Assembly: GCF_000161455.1 (NCBI RefSeq)
Contig: NZ_CM000745.1
Span: 646,944-710,943 of the forward strand
Length of the DNA: 64,000 nucleotides
Source of the DNA: Bacillus pseudomycoides DSM 12442
GTDB lineage: Bacteria; Bacillota; Bacilli; Bacillales; Bacillaceae_G
Direction of reading: 5' to 3'
Under the pieces are notes generated by a model that did no database searches, was not told the origin of the DNA, and saw only the letters and a list, made by a program, of their open reading frames with translations. Position numbers and translations under genes: made by a program. Below, in pieces: positions 24,250 to 33,346 of this stretch. Positions within the stretch are counted from its first letter, which is position 1. Every line of letters begins with the position of its first letter.

Positions 24250-24462
24250 TTAATATTTCGGTCTAAACGTTTGACAACAAGTCTCAACACTTGCTGACGC
24301 AGAGCTTTCAAGTGTTTCACCTGTTAAGGCCGAATTTGTATAAGATTCATTTGATTGATTCGTGTTTTGATCATCAGGCTGGACAAAGATTGAATTCGCC
24401 TGACAAAAATTCCCTTGTCCCCAAAATGAACAATTGGACACAGAACAGCGTACCTCTGGCAT
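24250..24462 (-). CDS. DUF1540 Cys-rich protein
   Basis: 70 residues. The N-terminal pattern VRCSVSNCSFWGQGNFCQANSIFV matches the DUF1540 cysteine motif (C-x4-C-x7-C-type, probably metal-binding). The C-terminal half is Ser/Thr/Asn-rich and ends with a CC pair. ATG 24462 follows AAGGAGGGGG. Related small proteins in Bacillus are often made in sporulation, but that is not shown here. Confidence 0.82.
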   Translation of the reverse strand: MPEVRCSVSNCSFWGQGNFCQANSIFVQPDDQNTNQSNESYTNSALTGETLESSASASVETCCQTFRPKY

Positions 24463-24534
24463 AAAACCCCCTCCTTATACATTAGTGTGGGATTTTACAC
24501 AGCTTTCATGTATAGAAGGAGTTTCCTTTTCTTA

Positions 24535-24954
24535 TTACTTCTTGTTTTCTTTAAACCATTTTTCAAAAGTATCTTTTGGCTGTTCGCCACTAATGCGGCT
24601 TACTTCTTTTCCGTCTTTGAAATGAATAATTGTTGGTGTTCCTTCAATTTTATAATCATCCCAAGTTGGGTTATCGTTTAAAATATCAATGACTTTCATA
24701 TCAATGTTCATGTCTTTAGCCATTGGTACAACAATAGGTGAGACTTTTTCACAGTAGTGACAATCTGTTTGATAGAAGTAAATGGTTTGTTCTTTCTTTT
24801 CCTCGTTATTTTTACGAATATCAGAAGAAGAGATTTTATTTGTATAGTAATTTTTTTCTTGTTTCGCTGTATTTTTGTTTTCCATCTGTGTTACAGCAAA
24901 AATAGCTGCAAATAAGACGATAATAATACCGCCAAAGATAAGCATTTTTTTCAT
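24535..24954 (-). CDS. Membrane-anchored thioredoxin-like protein
   Basis: 139 residues with an N-terminal membrane anchor (residues 4-22), a charged linker, then a thioredoxin fold with the active site YQTDCHYCEKVSP (CxxC) and the cis-proline segment EGTPTIIHF. It acts outside the membrane as a thiol-disulfide oxidoreductase. It follows bdbC by 12 bp in the same operon, so BdbC probably oxidises it. It is much shorter than BdbD-type DsbA proteins, more like BdbA. Confidence 0.88.
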   Translation of the reverse strand: MKKMLIFGGIIIVLFAAIFAVTQMENKNTAKQEKNYYTNKISSSDIRKNNEEKKEQTIYFYQTDCHYCEKVSPIVVPMAKDMNIDMKVIDILNDNPTWDDYKIEGTPTIIHFKDGKEVSRISGEQPKDTFEKWFKENKK

Positions 24955-24966
24955 TATGTCATCTCC

Positions 24967-25386
24967 TTATTTATTTTTAATTACAATCAAACTACAAATG
25001 GCAATCGTGACAAATCCGATAAGTGCCAAAAATGGGATTGTGACAAATCCGAACCAGTTTATATATTCCCCCGTACAAGGCACACGTCCACAAGCTGCTC
25101 CTGCTGCTGAGAATGCAGAAACTTTTTGAATGGCATAATGATATAACGAAATACAGGCACCAATACTTGCAATTGGTAAAGAATATGTAGCAATGCGGTA
25201 GTCTTTTTTTACAACTGCAATACCAAGCCATAAAACAAATGGGTACATAAAAATGCGTTGATACCAACAAAGTACACAAGGCTCAAATTTCATGATCTCA
25301 GAAAAATATAAGCTTCCAAGTGTAGCAATAAAAGAAGCTCCCCAAGCAGTAAACAATGCATATTCTTGTTTTTTCTCACGTTTCAT
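24967..25386 (-). CDS. bdbC: Disulfide bond formation protein BdbC (DsbB family)
   Basis: 139 residues with four membrane segments. The first essential Cys pair is in EPCVLCWYQRI and the second pair lies in CGRVPCTGEYINW. The Arg after CxxCWYQR helps bind quinone. It passes electrons from the thioredoxin-like partner to menaquinone. Start ATG 25386 after AGAGAGG; it is the first gene of the pair. Confidence 0.93.
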   Translation of the reverse strand: MKREKKQEYALFTAWGASFIATLGSLYFSEIMKFEPCVLCWYQRIFMYPFVLWLGIAVVKKDYRIATYSLPIASIGACISLYHYAIQKVSAFSAAGAACGRVPCTGEYINWFGFVTIPFLALIGFVTIAICSLIVIKNK

Positions 25387-25501
25387 GTTTTTTACCTCTC
25401 TTATAATAGTTACATACTAAATTATAGTATGAAAAGGACAAGAAAATAAAGAGAAAATATTTTTATCAAGGAAAGTTTTATAAGGGGAAAACTTGGAAAT
25501 A

Positions 25502-25531
25502 AAAAAACAAGGTCCATGAACCTTGTTTTTA
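25502..25531 (-). terminator. Terminator of the LCP gene
   Basis: AAAAACAAGGT / ACCTTGTTTTT stem immediately after the stop codon, U-tailed on the minus strand. Confidence 0.85.
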
Positions 25532-26410
25532 GGGGGTGTTTACGGCTTTTGTAGCATTGAAAAATTTTTGAATTGCTTCTTTATTTGTTTCTGGATTTAT
25601 TTTTAATACGGAACCAGCGTGTTTGGTAAGAGCAGATTCATATTCGTTATCAATTGGAATTCGCATCGTTTCTATATTATCAATGGGTTGAAACAAAATA
25701 TTATTCCCAAGTGAAAAGAGCGTTGGTATATCTAGATTTGTTTTTATATATGGAGAGAGTTCATGTGCCATTATTGGTAAATTTAGTACCCCATCTATAG
25801 AGTGAACTTTATCAGTAAGGGTTTGTTTCAATGCCCGGAGTACTTCTTGTTGTCGTTTCACACGGCCAAAGTCACTTTCAGTATCATGGCGAAAACGCGC
25901 GTATTTTAGTAAATCTTTCCCGTGAAGAGGTTGTATTTCTGGCTTTACATGTAGTCCCATATCATCGATTATTGTTTGTGTAACATTCACTTCAATTCCT
26001 TCAGGTGCAATGGTATCCACAATTTTAACAAATGCTTCAAAATCAATCGTAACGTAATGAGAAACATCGATTCCAAAATTATGTTGAATCGTCTTTCGTA
26101 ATAATTCAGGGCCGCCATAGTAATAGGCAGCGTTGATTTTATTATATTTTTTATCATAAGAAGGAATTTCTACATAACTATCCCGCATAATTGAAGCGAG
26201 CTTTGCTGTATTTTCTTTTTTATTGTACTGGGCAATCATAATTGTATCAGCACGGGCTTGTTGTTCACCTCGTGAATCGCTACCGATAATTAAGATATTC
26301 CATATGTTTTTCTCTTGTTTTACCCCTTGAAATAAATGAGGATTATTCGCTTTTTCACAACCAATTAGCAGTATCATCATGCTGAGAAATACGTACAAGG
26401 ATTTATACAA
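25529..26410 (-). CDS. LCP (LytR-CpsA-Psr) family protein, possible lipoprotein
   Basis: About 293 residues. The LCP domain has the diagnostic LIIGSDSRGE, RADTIMIAQYN, IMRDSYVEIP and FRHDTESDFGRVKRQQEVL motifs, including the pyrophosphate-binding Arg residues. LCP enzymes attach teichoic acids or polysaccharides to peptidoglycan. The N-terminus reads KSLYVFLSMMILLIGCEK, with a lipobox-like LIGC, so this may be lipid-anchored rather than a signal-anchor protein. The start is uncertain: TTG 26410, GTG 26428 or upstream; all have weak ribosome sites. An upstream terminator at 26471 limits the start to below that. Confidence 0.85.
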   Translation of the reverse strand: MYKSLYVFLSMMILLIGCEKANNPHLFQGVKQEKNIWNILIIGSDSRGEQQARADTIMIAQYNKKENTAKLASIMRDSYVEIPSYDKKYNKINAAYYYGGPELLRKTIQHNFGIDVSHYVTIDFEAFVKIVDTIAPEGIEVNVTQTIIDDMGLHVKPEIQPLHGKDLLKYARFRHDTESDFGRVKRQQEVLRALKQTLTDKVHSIDGVLNLPIMAHELSPYIKTNLDIPTLFSLGNNILFQPIDNIETMRIPIDNEYESALTKHAGSVLKINPETNKEAIQKFFNATKAVNTP

Positions 26411-26470
26411 ATAATCACGTCCGTCCACTATTGATATGTGTATTATGAACGGGTATGTGGAAAAATATTC

Positions 26471-26503
26471 AAAAAGCGCTATTCTCAAAGGGAGAATAGC
26501 GCT
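26471..26503 (-). terminator. Terminator of the 26508-26756 gene
   Basis: AAGCGCTATTCTC / GAGAATAGCGCTT stem with a U-rich tail on the minus strand. Confidence 0.85.
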
Positions 26504-26507
26504 TCAT

Positions 26508-26756
26508 TTACATTTGTACTTGGTCTATTTCTTCTATATGCGACTTTTGTGAAGCATGGTCGATATATTGGAATAGAAGTTGAAGTTGTTTATCTACTTC
26601 TGGTAGTTCTTTTCCATATTTGTAAGCATGTAAAAAATGCTCGATTCGTTTAGAAAATAATTGATCATCAGTTTGCACCATTAAAACAAGCAACTTGTCC
26701 CAATTACAACAATACGTGTAATAGAGAGCTTTATCGTAGTCGTTATATGTCTGCAT
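26508..26756 (-). CDS. Small cytoplasmic protein of unknown function
   Basis: 82 residues, soluble and mainly helical, with paired aromatic residues near the start (YYTYCCNWDKLL). ATG 26756 follows TAAGGAGGG with good spacing, and a strong terminator follows the stop, so it is a genuine single-gene unit. I do not recognise the family. Neighbours (LCP protein, PCYCGC lipoprotein) give no clear clue. Confidence 0.75.
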   Translation of the reverse strand: MQTYNDYDKALYYTYCCNWDKLLVLMVQTDDQLFSKRIEHFLHAYKYGKELPEVDKQLQLLFQYIDHASQKSHIEEIDQVQM

Positions 26757-26854
26757 TGTGTACCCTCCTTACTGAGGAGTTATATATAGTGTACGTCAAT
26801 CGAGAAGAAAAACACTTGAAAGAATTTGCTAAGGGAAATGTTATGTAAAAAATA

Positions 26855-26879
26855 AAAAACGAGGGAATTCCTCGTTTTT
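26855..26879 (-). terminator. Terminator of the PCYCGC gene
   Basis: AAAAACGAGG / CCTCGTTTTT stem right at the stop codon. Confidence 0.8.
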
Positions 26880-27375
26880 ACGCTTTTGGCATTGGGGTAG
26901 GCGTTGGTTTTGCGTAGCCTTCTTTATATTTATTATCAATGTATTTTCGAATTTCAAGAGTCGATTTTCCTTTTTGATGCATAGATGCAGATTCGACTGC
27001 AATTTCTAAACAGTTTACACAGGTCGTTGCGTGAGAATCCCAAACAACTTCTCCATTTTTCTTAATTTCACGAATAAAACAGTTTTTATTATTTTTATGT
27101 CCCACACTTTCTCCGCATCCACAGTAACAAGGTATCCAATTTAATAATTCGGCATTTTTTCCTGCAACTGTATAGATTTCTTTCATTTGTGGGTCTAGTT
27201 TGTCCAGAAACGTTGGTAGTGTGTCGATTCCTTTTGTTGTTTCTTGTATATCACCTTGCTGAGAATGAGAAGCGTGTTCTTCTTTAGGTTCAGACGATTG
27301 TTTCTTTTCCGCTGCACCACATCCAGAAAGCGCGAGACTGCTTATTACAAGTAGAGAGAATAGATATTTTTTCAT
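26878..27375 (-). CDS. PCYCGC-motif lipoprotein
   Basis: 165 residues. A lipoprotein signal peptide ends at LALSGC (Cys about residue 18). A charged linker follows, and then the family signature WIPCYCGCGESVGHKNNKNC with more Cys at ATTCVNCLE. The regular Cys pattern suggests metal or heme-type binding outside the membrane, though no function is established that I know of. ATG 27375 is better spaced from AAAGGGG than ATG 27381. Confidence 0.88.
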   Translation of the reverse strand: MKKYLFSLLVISSLALSGCGAAEKKQSSEPKEEHASHSQQGDIQETTKGIDTLPTFLDKLDPQMKEIYTVAGKNAELLNWIPCYCGCGESVGHKNNKNCFIREIKKNGEVVWDSHATTCVNCLEIAVESASMHQKGKSTLEIRKYIDNKYKEGYAKPTPTPMPKA

Positions 27376-27433
27376 CTGCATATCCCCTTTGCCTTTGTAT
27401 TAGTAAAATTGTACCAAAATCGCTAGTGCTTTC

Positions 27434-28534
27434 CTATGGTGAAGTTTTATTTTGTTTATTTTTCAATCGCCAGCGAATGGAATGCCATAGAAAAAGGAGA
27501 GGGATATAAACGTATACGATATACAGACCAGCCCGGGATAAGAGCGTGTTCAATGTGTTAACATGTTCTCTATTTATAATAAATAAAGACGCGATATACA
27601 CAACGAAAATGAAAAAAGGCAATGTAAACTTAAACGGAATATGGAACGATCGTTTCATGGATTGGCAAGAAGACCAAATTGTTACGCAAAGATTAGGTAA
27701 AATGATGAGAAACCAAACAAAAATAATGATGTACTCAAATCGTTGAATGAAAGGAACTTTAATAATTTTAAGCATTGTTAAGGTTGCCCAAGTTGTACGC
27801 TGCAAAAGTCCTTCACTAAAGTACATGAAAGAAATGAGTGCTAAGATAACGTAAATAATGGTTGTTAAAGCAATTCCACCGTGTGCCCATCTTTTTAGAG
27901 ATTTTCCTTTTTCAATGAGTGGGTATACAAATAGTAATGCTTCAAATCCGAGAAATTCTAATATAGAATCTTTTGCTGATTGAAAAATTTGTAAAGGTGA
28001 ATGCGTCAAAATAGGTAAAATATTACGGAAATGAGCATATTTCATTGGGAAAATTAAAAAAAAGATTACAAAAAAAGGAATGACGATCCCCCAAAAGCAG
28101 ATACCGGTTACAGAGCGAAATCCACCTTTTATAACATAAAAAACAATGAATAAAAAGAGTACATTCAACTTCCACGATTTAATTGTGGGAAATACCCAAA
28201 CTTGAATGACTTCAATATATGTTTGCAGAATGGTAAGGCAAAATAAAAGAAAATAAGCAGTAAAGCATAGAGAAAAGAAAGATCCGATCCACTTTCCAAA
28301 GCATGTTGTATGTATATTGATTAAGTCGTTATCTTTCTCTAGCATCGCTAATATACAAAATAAAACAATGTGAGTTGCAAATCCCATAAGGATAAGGGAA
28401 ATCCAAGCGTCATATCCAGCGCTTTTAATCAGGATACGTTGAAATCCTAAAATTCCTACTCCGATTTGAAGAGAATGAACTAAAAAGAAAGCGAAGTAAG
28501 GAGATACTGTTAGTTCTTTGCTGCGGGTATTCAT
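27434..28534 (-). CDS. Germinant receptor subunit B (GerAB/GerKB family permease-like)
   Basis: 366 residues with about 10 membrane segments, an APC-superfamily spore germination permease that binds the germinant in the spore inner membrane. It is the last gene of an A-C-B operon; GerB normally follows GerA directly in many operons, but GerK-type operons have the A-C-B order. It starts at ATG 28534, 12 bp after gerC. The locus may be gerR of the cereus group, by position near thi and kdp; that is from memory, so no symbol is given. Confidence 0.9.
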   Translation of the reverse strand: MNTRSKELTVSPYFAFFLVHSLQIGVGILGFQRILIKSAGYDAWISLILMGFATHIVLFCILAMLEKDNDLINIHTTCFGKWIGSFFSLCFTAYFLLFCLTILQTYIEVIQVWVFPTIKSWKLNVLFLFIVFYVIKGGFRSVTGICFWGIVIPFFVIFFLIFPMKYAHFRNILPILTHSPLQIFQSAKDSILEFLGFEALLFVYPLIEKGKSLKRWAHGGIALTTIIYVILALISFMYFSEGLLQRTTWATLTMLKIIKVPFIQRFEYIIIFVWFLIILPNLCVTIWSSCQSMKRSFHIPFKFTLPFFIFVVYIASLFIINREHVNTLNTLLSRAGLYIVYVYIPLLFLWHSIRWRLKNKQNKTSP

Positions 28535-28546
28535 ATCGTCACCTCA

Positions 28547-29629
28547 TCATTCTCCGATACCAGATTGCACAACATTAACCTTTACATCAATATTTACATC
28601 TACAGATGGATACATTTTATGTATTTGTTGTATGTTCCATTTTCTCGTGCGGCTTCTAATTTGATCCTGTATTCCTAACGGATCTATTTGTTTTTGTTGA
28701 AATTGCTGAATCAAAGCTTTAGACTGTTTTTCCATCGTTTGCTCGATTTGTTTTTTGATATAAGCTATATTTTGAGGCTTCGTTAAATTAAGCCAATTCG
28801 GAGAGTTTTTTATCAAACCATTTAGTTTTAAACGAATGTTTACTTTCGGAATCTCACCATCTCCATCAAGATAATAGGTGCTTTTTCCAGATAAGTTTTG
28901 TGTGACTACAAGCCCTTTATGGCCATCTTTTTGGATGGACGTTTCATAACGACCATTTTTAGTAGGATGAGTCAGTAATTTTACTAAAAATGAATCTTTT
29001 TCATCGGTAAACATAACTACTTTGTCTTTTTTGAGAAATGCAAGTCCTTTTACTGTAGCCGCTTTATTATTACTCATTTGAATGTAAGGAATGAATGGAT
29101 CGGATCCATATGAATAGTAATCATATAAAAAAACATTTAAAGTAGCACGAGGAATATTTTCATTCATCATATTTTGATCCAGCAAGTCAGAGAGATATAA
29201 TGAACCATTTGACGCAACATGTTTTAACAGCTTTTCTGCTGAGCCGTCGACAAATGCAAATTGTACATCTCTTCCAATGTTGGGATCTCTTTGTAAATTA
29301 CTCACAATATCACCAATCCCATATGTACCAAAAGACTTCCCAAATAACACAGTACGCATTTGTCCTACAACAACATTGTGAGGGGACTTTCCATTCATAC
29401 GAGATGCGATTGTTTCAATCGAATTTGCCGATGTTGACTGAATTTTTGGTTTCGTCTGTACACCACGGGTATAGTCGGGATACAAAATCGTTCCTTGAAC
29501 TTCTTTATTTTTGTTTATATCGAATCCCGCAACATGAATAATTCTTTGTGTATCAATAATTTGAGTTTGAGTGCAAGCAGATTGGAAAAATAATCCCCCA
29601 ATGATCCATACAGTTAAAAATTTTTTCAT
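28547..29629 (-). CDS. Germinant receptor subunit C (Ger(x)C lipoprotein)
   Basis: 360 residues. A lipoprotein signal has the lipobox FQSAC (Cys about residue 19). The Ger(x)C domains follow, with the typical early IIHVAGFDINKNKEVQGTI and the long C-terminal helix region. It is anchored on the outer face of the spore inner membrane and needed for receptor function. The ATG overlaps the stop of the A-subunit gene by 4 bases, so it is translationally coupled. Confidence 0.93.
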   Translation of the reverse strand: MKKFLTVWIIGGLFFQSACTQTQIIDTQRIIHVAGFDINKNKEVQGTILYPDYTRGVQTKPKIQSTSANSIETIASRMNGKSPHNVVVGQMRTVLFGKSFGTYGIGDIVSNLQRDPNIGRDVQFAFVDGSAEKLLKHVASNGSLYLSDLLDQNMMNENIPRATLNVFLYDYYSYGSDPFIPYIQMSNNKAATVKGLAFLKKDKVVMFTDEKDSFLVKLLTHPTKNGRYETSIQKDGHKGLVVTQNLSGKSTYYLDGDGEIPKVNIRLKLNGLIKNSPNWLNLTKPQNIAYIKKQIEQTMEKQSKALIQQFQQKQIDPLGIQDQIRSRTRKWNIQQIHKMYPSVDVNIDVKVNVVQSGIGE

Positions 29630-31143
29630 GTCTTTTCACCATCACGTTTTGTCTTTGCTTTACTCGGGTTATAGCGCCAATTCGATTTTGGGCGTAGAAA
29701 AGAAGGACGCTGCGCTGTGTGGCTAAATGGGAAGCGAATAAAACCTTCAGATGCAGCTAAACCACGAAATGGATATAAAGGTACTAAGTAAGGTGATCCA
29801 AGTGATTTTAACTGAATTAAGTGCGTAAGTATCATCACAAATCCAACAATAAGACCAAGTCCGCCAAAGGCACCGGCTAAAACAATGAGTGGAAACCGGA
29901 GCAAACGAATTGTCGAAGACATCTTCACTGTCGGTGTGGTGAAAGAAGCTAATGCAGATAATGCGACTGCAATTAATAAAATTGTACTCGTTAAAGCAGC
30001 TTGAACAGAAGCTTGTCCAATAACAATTCCACCGACAATACCAATGGTTTGACCGACCTTTGTAGGTAAGCGTGCTCCAGCTTCACGAAGTAATTCAATT
30101 GTAATTTCTAAAAAGAGTGCTTCTAAAACTGGGGGAAAAGGTACATTGGCTCTAGAAAAAATAATAGGTCCTAACAAATCTGATGGAATCATTTGATAAT
30201 GAAATGTTAAGACAGCTGTATAAATGGCAGAAGAAAATAGAGAAAATAAAGCACCAAAAAAGCGAATAATCCGGAAGAAGGAGCCGATGATCCATGGTAA
30301 ATAATAATCTTCTGGAGAAACAAAAAAATCTAATAATGTTGTTGGTCCGGCTAATGCATACGGTGATCCGTCTGTTAAAATTAATACTTGACCAGTGATA
30401 AGAGCGAATACAGCCCGATCAACTCGCTCAGTTGGCAGTAAAACGGGAAAGGGTGAGTTACTATTATCACTCAAAAATTGTTCAATCATTGTCGCATCAA
30501 AAGGAACATCAAAATCAATATCTTGAAGACGCTGCGTCGCTGTATTAATGTGTTGTTCATTTGTTAGTCCTTTTATATAGGCAATGGTAACATGTGTCTT
30601 GGACATAGAACCGACAATAATCTCTTTAAAAATGAGTTGCTCTGTTATGATGCCGCGACGTAATAAGTGAATATTTATATCAATGCTCTCCACAAAACCA
30701 ACTTTCGGTCCAATTACACTATATTCATTTTCAGTATCATTATATAAACGCTTACCAAGAACGGTACTTTCTGCTTGAATTAAAGCATACTGTGCAGCAT
30801 GTGATGTATTTTGTAACTCTATGAGTACATATCCACCCAATAACTTTTCACGAATATCATCAATGGAAGGAGAGATAATAATGTCTTCAATAAAGACGAT
30901 GTTTGTCAAGTCTGCAATGTTTTGGATTTGTTCTAATTGCTTTTTAATAGGTGTCAAAATAAATCGTTTAATTATGAGCTCTTCCACGACAGATTTATAA
31001 TAAAAAAGACAGAGTTTTCCATCTTCTGTTATGTTGTAGGATACAAAATCCGTAGATTCTTTCATCGTATGAATAAATTCTGGAATGGTACAGCTCATTT
31101 TTTTGTTTTTTGCTTTAGAATTTTTTCGTGGTAAGCTAAACAA
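29626..31143 (-). CDS. Germinant receptor subunit A (GerA family)
   Basis: 505 residues: an N-terminal soluble domain of about 250 residues (including DGKLCLFYYKSVV and GYVLIEL), then about five membrane segments (LPWIIGSFFRIIRFFGALFSLF and later) and a short basic tail. GerA proteins form the channel-like core of the germinant receptor. The start is TTG 31143, 9 bases after AAGGAG. First gene of the operon; expression would be expected in the forespore under sigma-G, though I could not assign the promoter. Confidence 0.93.
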   Translation of the reverse strand: MFSLPRKNSKAKNKKMSCTIPEFIHTMKESTDFVSYNITEDGKLCLFYYKSVVEELIIKRFILTPIKKQLEQIQNIADLTNIVFIEDIIISPSIDDIREKLLGGYVLIELQNTSHAAQYALIQAESTVLGKRLYNDTENEYSVIGPKVGFVESIDINIHLLRRGIITEQLIFKEIIVGSMSKTHVTIAYIKGLTNEQHINTATQRLQDIDFDVPFDATMIEQFLSDNSNSPFPVLLPTERVDRAVFALITGQVLILTDGSPYALAGPTTLLDFFVSPEDYYLPWIIGSFFRIIRFFGALFSLFSSAIYTAVLTFHYQMIPSDLLGPIIFSRANVPFPPVLEALFLEITIELLREAGARLPTKVGQTIGIVGGIVIGQASVQAALTSTILLIAVALSALASFTTPTVKMSSTIRLLRFPLIVLAGAFGGLGLIVGFVMILTHLIQLKSLGSPYLVPLYPFRGLAASEGFIRFPFSHTAQRPSFLRPKSNWRYNPSKAKTKRDGEKT

Positions 31144-31220
31144 TAATTTTCACTCCTTCCCTTATATGGAATGCTCTCGTTAGTTTTTTTTGGAAGAACA
31201 AATTTTATACAGGAAACATA

Positions 31221-31254
31221 AAAAAGGAAGGGCAACAAATGCTTCTTCCTTTTT
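31221..31254 (-). terminator. Terminator of the secreted-protein gene
   Basis: AAAAAGGAAG / CTTCCTTTTT stem, U-tailed on the minus strand, located between the gene at 31259 and the ger operon. Confidence 0.8.
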
Positions 31255-31258
31255 ATGT

Positions 31259-31855
31259 TTAATTTGTCTTTTTTTCTTTCACAGACTGTATTAATTTCAT
31301 CATTTCAGCTCTTATATCTTCTTTCTTCACGTTTAATTTTTCTGCGATTTGTTTAATATGCATGCCATCTTTTTTCATTTTTAATACGTCATTGAATGGT
31401 GTATTGCTTTTTTGTGCAATGATGGTTAAAACTGTAAGGTGATGCAAACGAATATTATTATCTTTCATTATTTTCTGCATTTGTTCTGGTGTGGAGTTTT
31501 GCATTTCGGCTACTTTTTGCAGTAGTGCTTGCTTCATTTCTTTACTCATATGATGTTTATGCAGTTTCTTTGGATCCACGCCAAAATGCTTTGCTGTTTC
31601 TTTCCAAGATTTATTTTGTTTATAGTACGATAAAACATCTTTAATATCTTTTTTGCTAATCTTTGCAATGTGTGCTGCTTTCAAAATTTCATGCTTGTTG
31701 TATCCTTGTTTTTCTAACGACTGGATTTGTTCTTCTGAGATTAACTTATGATGATGCACCGCAACTTCTTTTTGCGAGGCAGCTGCAGCTGGGAAGACAG
31801 ATACTCCACATAGCAGTGCTACCATAGTCATACTTAATACAATTTTTTTGTACAT
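31259..31855 (-). CDS. Secreted protein with tandem HTH-like helical repeats
   Basis: 198 residues with a Sec signal (cleavage near VFPAAAA). The mature part has several short helix-turn-helix-like units (NKHEILKAAHIAKISKKDIKDVL, SWKETAKHFGVDPKKL, HIKQIAEKLNVKKEDI), which look like tandem copies of an all-helical motif outside the cell. It is Lys- and His-rich. ATG 31855 sits after AGGAGG; the longer open frame upstream has no ribosome site. Function unknown. Confidence 0.82.
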   Translation of the reverse strand: MYKKIVLSMTMVALLCGVSVFPAAAASQKEVAVHHHKLISEEQIQSLEKQGYNKHEILKAAHIAKISKKDIKDVLSYYKQNKSWKETAKHFGVDPKKLHKHHMSKEMKQALLQKVAEMQNSTPEQMQKIMKDNNIRLHHLTVLTIIAQKSNTPFNDVLKMKKDGMHIKQIAEKLNVKKEDIRAEMMKLIQSVKEKKTN

Positions 31856-32084
31856 ACCAATTCCTCCTAATTGAATGAAATGGAAAACTTTACACATAGC
31901 ATGTCCGTAAGTTGTGAAAAACTTGTGAACATTTCAAGTTTTTTTCGCAATGTAACAAAAAAAATTTATTAGTTTCACAACATAAAACATTGATTAATGG
32001 TAGAAAACTGCGTTATAATCGAAATTGAAAATCAATATCAATAACAAACTTATACATATAGATGAGAATAAGGGAGAGAAACAT

Positions 32085-32645
32085 ATGACTACATATACTT
32101 CCATTGCAAATATCATTAAAGAAAGACGTTCGATTCGTACATTTACAGATAGAGAAGTAGAAAAAGAATTATTAATTGAATTATTAAAGGATGCAACGTG
32201 GGCACCAAACCATCAGCATCGTGAGCCATGGAAATGTAAATTATATATTGGTGAAGGACGTAAAACATTAGTAGATGCTGTATTAAATTCTTTTACAGAA
32301 GAAGAAAGAACAAAACGAGGTAAAATTTTATCCGATCGTTTTCTAAGTACACCAGCTCAAATCATTGTGTATATGGATGAAGATCCACGTCAAATCCAGC
32401 GAGATGAAGACTACGCAGCAGTATGTGCATTTATGCAAAACTTTCAGTTACTCGCTTGGGAACGTGGACTAGGCTGTGTTTGGAAATCAGGCGGATTGAA
32501 TTATAATCCTTTATTTATAGAAGGAATTGGATTAACAAAAGGACAACGCATTGTTGGAATCCTTCATATTGGTTATTTCGATAAGAAGCCAGAAGGAAAA
32601 GAGCGCACGCCGATTATGGAGAAGCTTGAAGTTATTGAGGGTTAA
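32085..32645 (+). CDS. Nitroreductase-family protein
   Basis: 186 residues with the FMN-binding nitroreductase fold: RRSIRTFTDREV near the N-terminus, DATWAPNHQHREPWK, and GLGCVWKSGG. It probably is an FMN-dependent NAD(P)H oxidoreductase. ATG 32085 follows AGGGAGAG; the frame extends to 32025 without a better site. Monocistronic with a strong terminator. Physiological substrate unknown. Confidence 0.92.
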   Translation: MTTYTSIANIIKERRSIRTFTDREVEKELLIELLKDATWAPNHQHREPWKCKLYIGEGRKTLVDAVLNSFTEEERTKRGKILSDRFLSTPAQIIVYMDEDPRQIQRDEDYAAVCAFMQNFQLLAWERGLGCVWKSGGLNYNPLFIEGIGLTKGQRIVGILHIGYFDKKPEGKERTPIMEKLEVIEG

Positions 32646-32648
32646 TAG

Positions 32649-32687
32649 GAAAGGCATTCTTGTTTGGTACAAGAATGCCTTTTTATT
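32649..32687. terminator. Terminator between convergent nitroreductase and PH-domain genes
   Basis: AAAGGCATTCTTG / CAAGAATGCCTTT stem followed by TTATTTTA. Confidence 0.85.
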
Positions 32688-33146
32688 TTAGTTCTCTTTT
32701 GTAATTGAATTGTTTTGTAACTGAGGACATTTTTCTTGTAATAGTGCTATAAATGCATCTTCATTTTGAGGTGAAAGTTTTACACTGCTAAAAAACTTCT
32801 TTTTAGGATAGTGAATTTCGATACCTTCTAGAGATGCGGATAGGCGAAATCCCATAAGCATATCATTCGTCTTATTGACTCTTATAATATCTTCGTAAGG
32901 AATATTACATCGAAAAGGACCGCAACGTGCATAGAGGGTCTTCTCTCTAATTTCATATCGAATATCAAACATGATCCAAAACCAAAAGACATTAAAAACT
33001 GCAATAAAGGAAAGAAAAATAATAAAATCAACGGAAGTTAACGTAGGATCTAGCCATAGTGGGAGTGCTAAAAGTAGATTTGGTAATAGGCCTAAGCCAA
33101 AAACTATGTATAGAAATCCTCGATCACGGTGAACAGTCCACTTCAT
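32688..33146 (-). CDS. Membrane protein with bacterial PH-like domain
   Basis: 152 residues: two membrane helices in the first 65 residues, then a small beta-rich domain (DIRYEIREKTLYARCGPFRCNIPYEDIIRV) typical of bacterial PH-like (DUF1200-type) domains. It starts at ATG 33146 after TAAGGAG. Monocistronic. Function unknown; related proteins are membrane-associated. Confidence 0.8.
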   Translation of the reverse strand: MKWTVHRDRGFLYIVFGLGLLPNLLLALPLWLDPTLTSVDFIIFLSFIAVFNVFWFWIMFDIRYEIREKTLYARCGPFRCNIPYEDIIRVNKTNDMLMGFRLSASLEGIEIHYPKKKFFSSVKLSPQNEDAFIALLQEKCPQLQNNSITKEN

Positions 33147-33346
33147 ATAATCGACTCCTTAGAGCGTAATGCTAAAATTCCATATATCTCAATTATTCTT
33201 TCTGCAAATATAAAATCCTGCATAAAATGTAGAGAAGAAAGGTTCTTCTTATTTGTATAGTATTTTTGTTTTGATGTGTTTAGTCTTCATGAAAGCTTGT
33301 TTTCCTTCATACACTTTCTTAAGGGAAAGTGTAAGGAGGGAAAATA

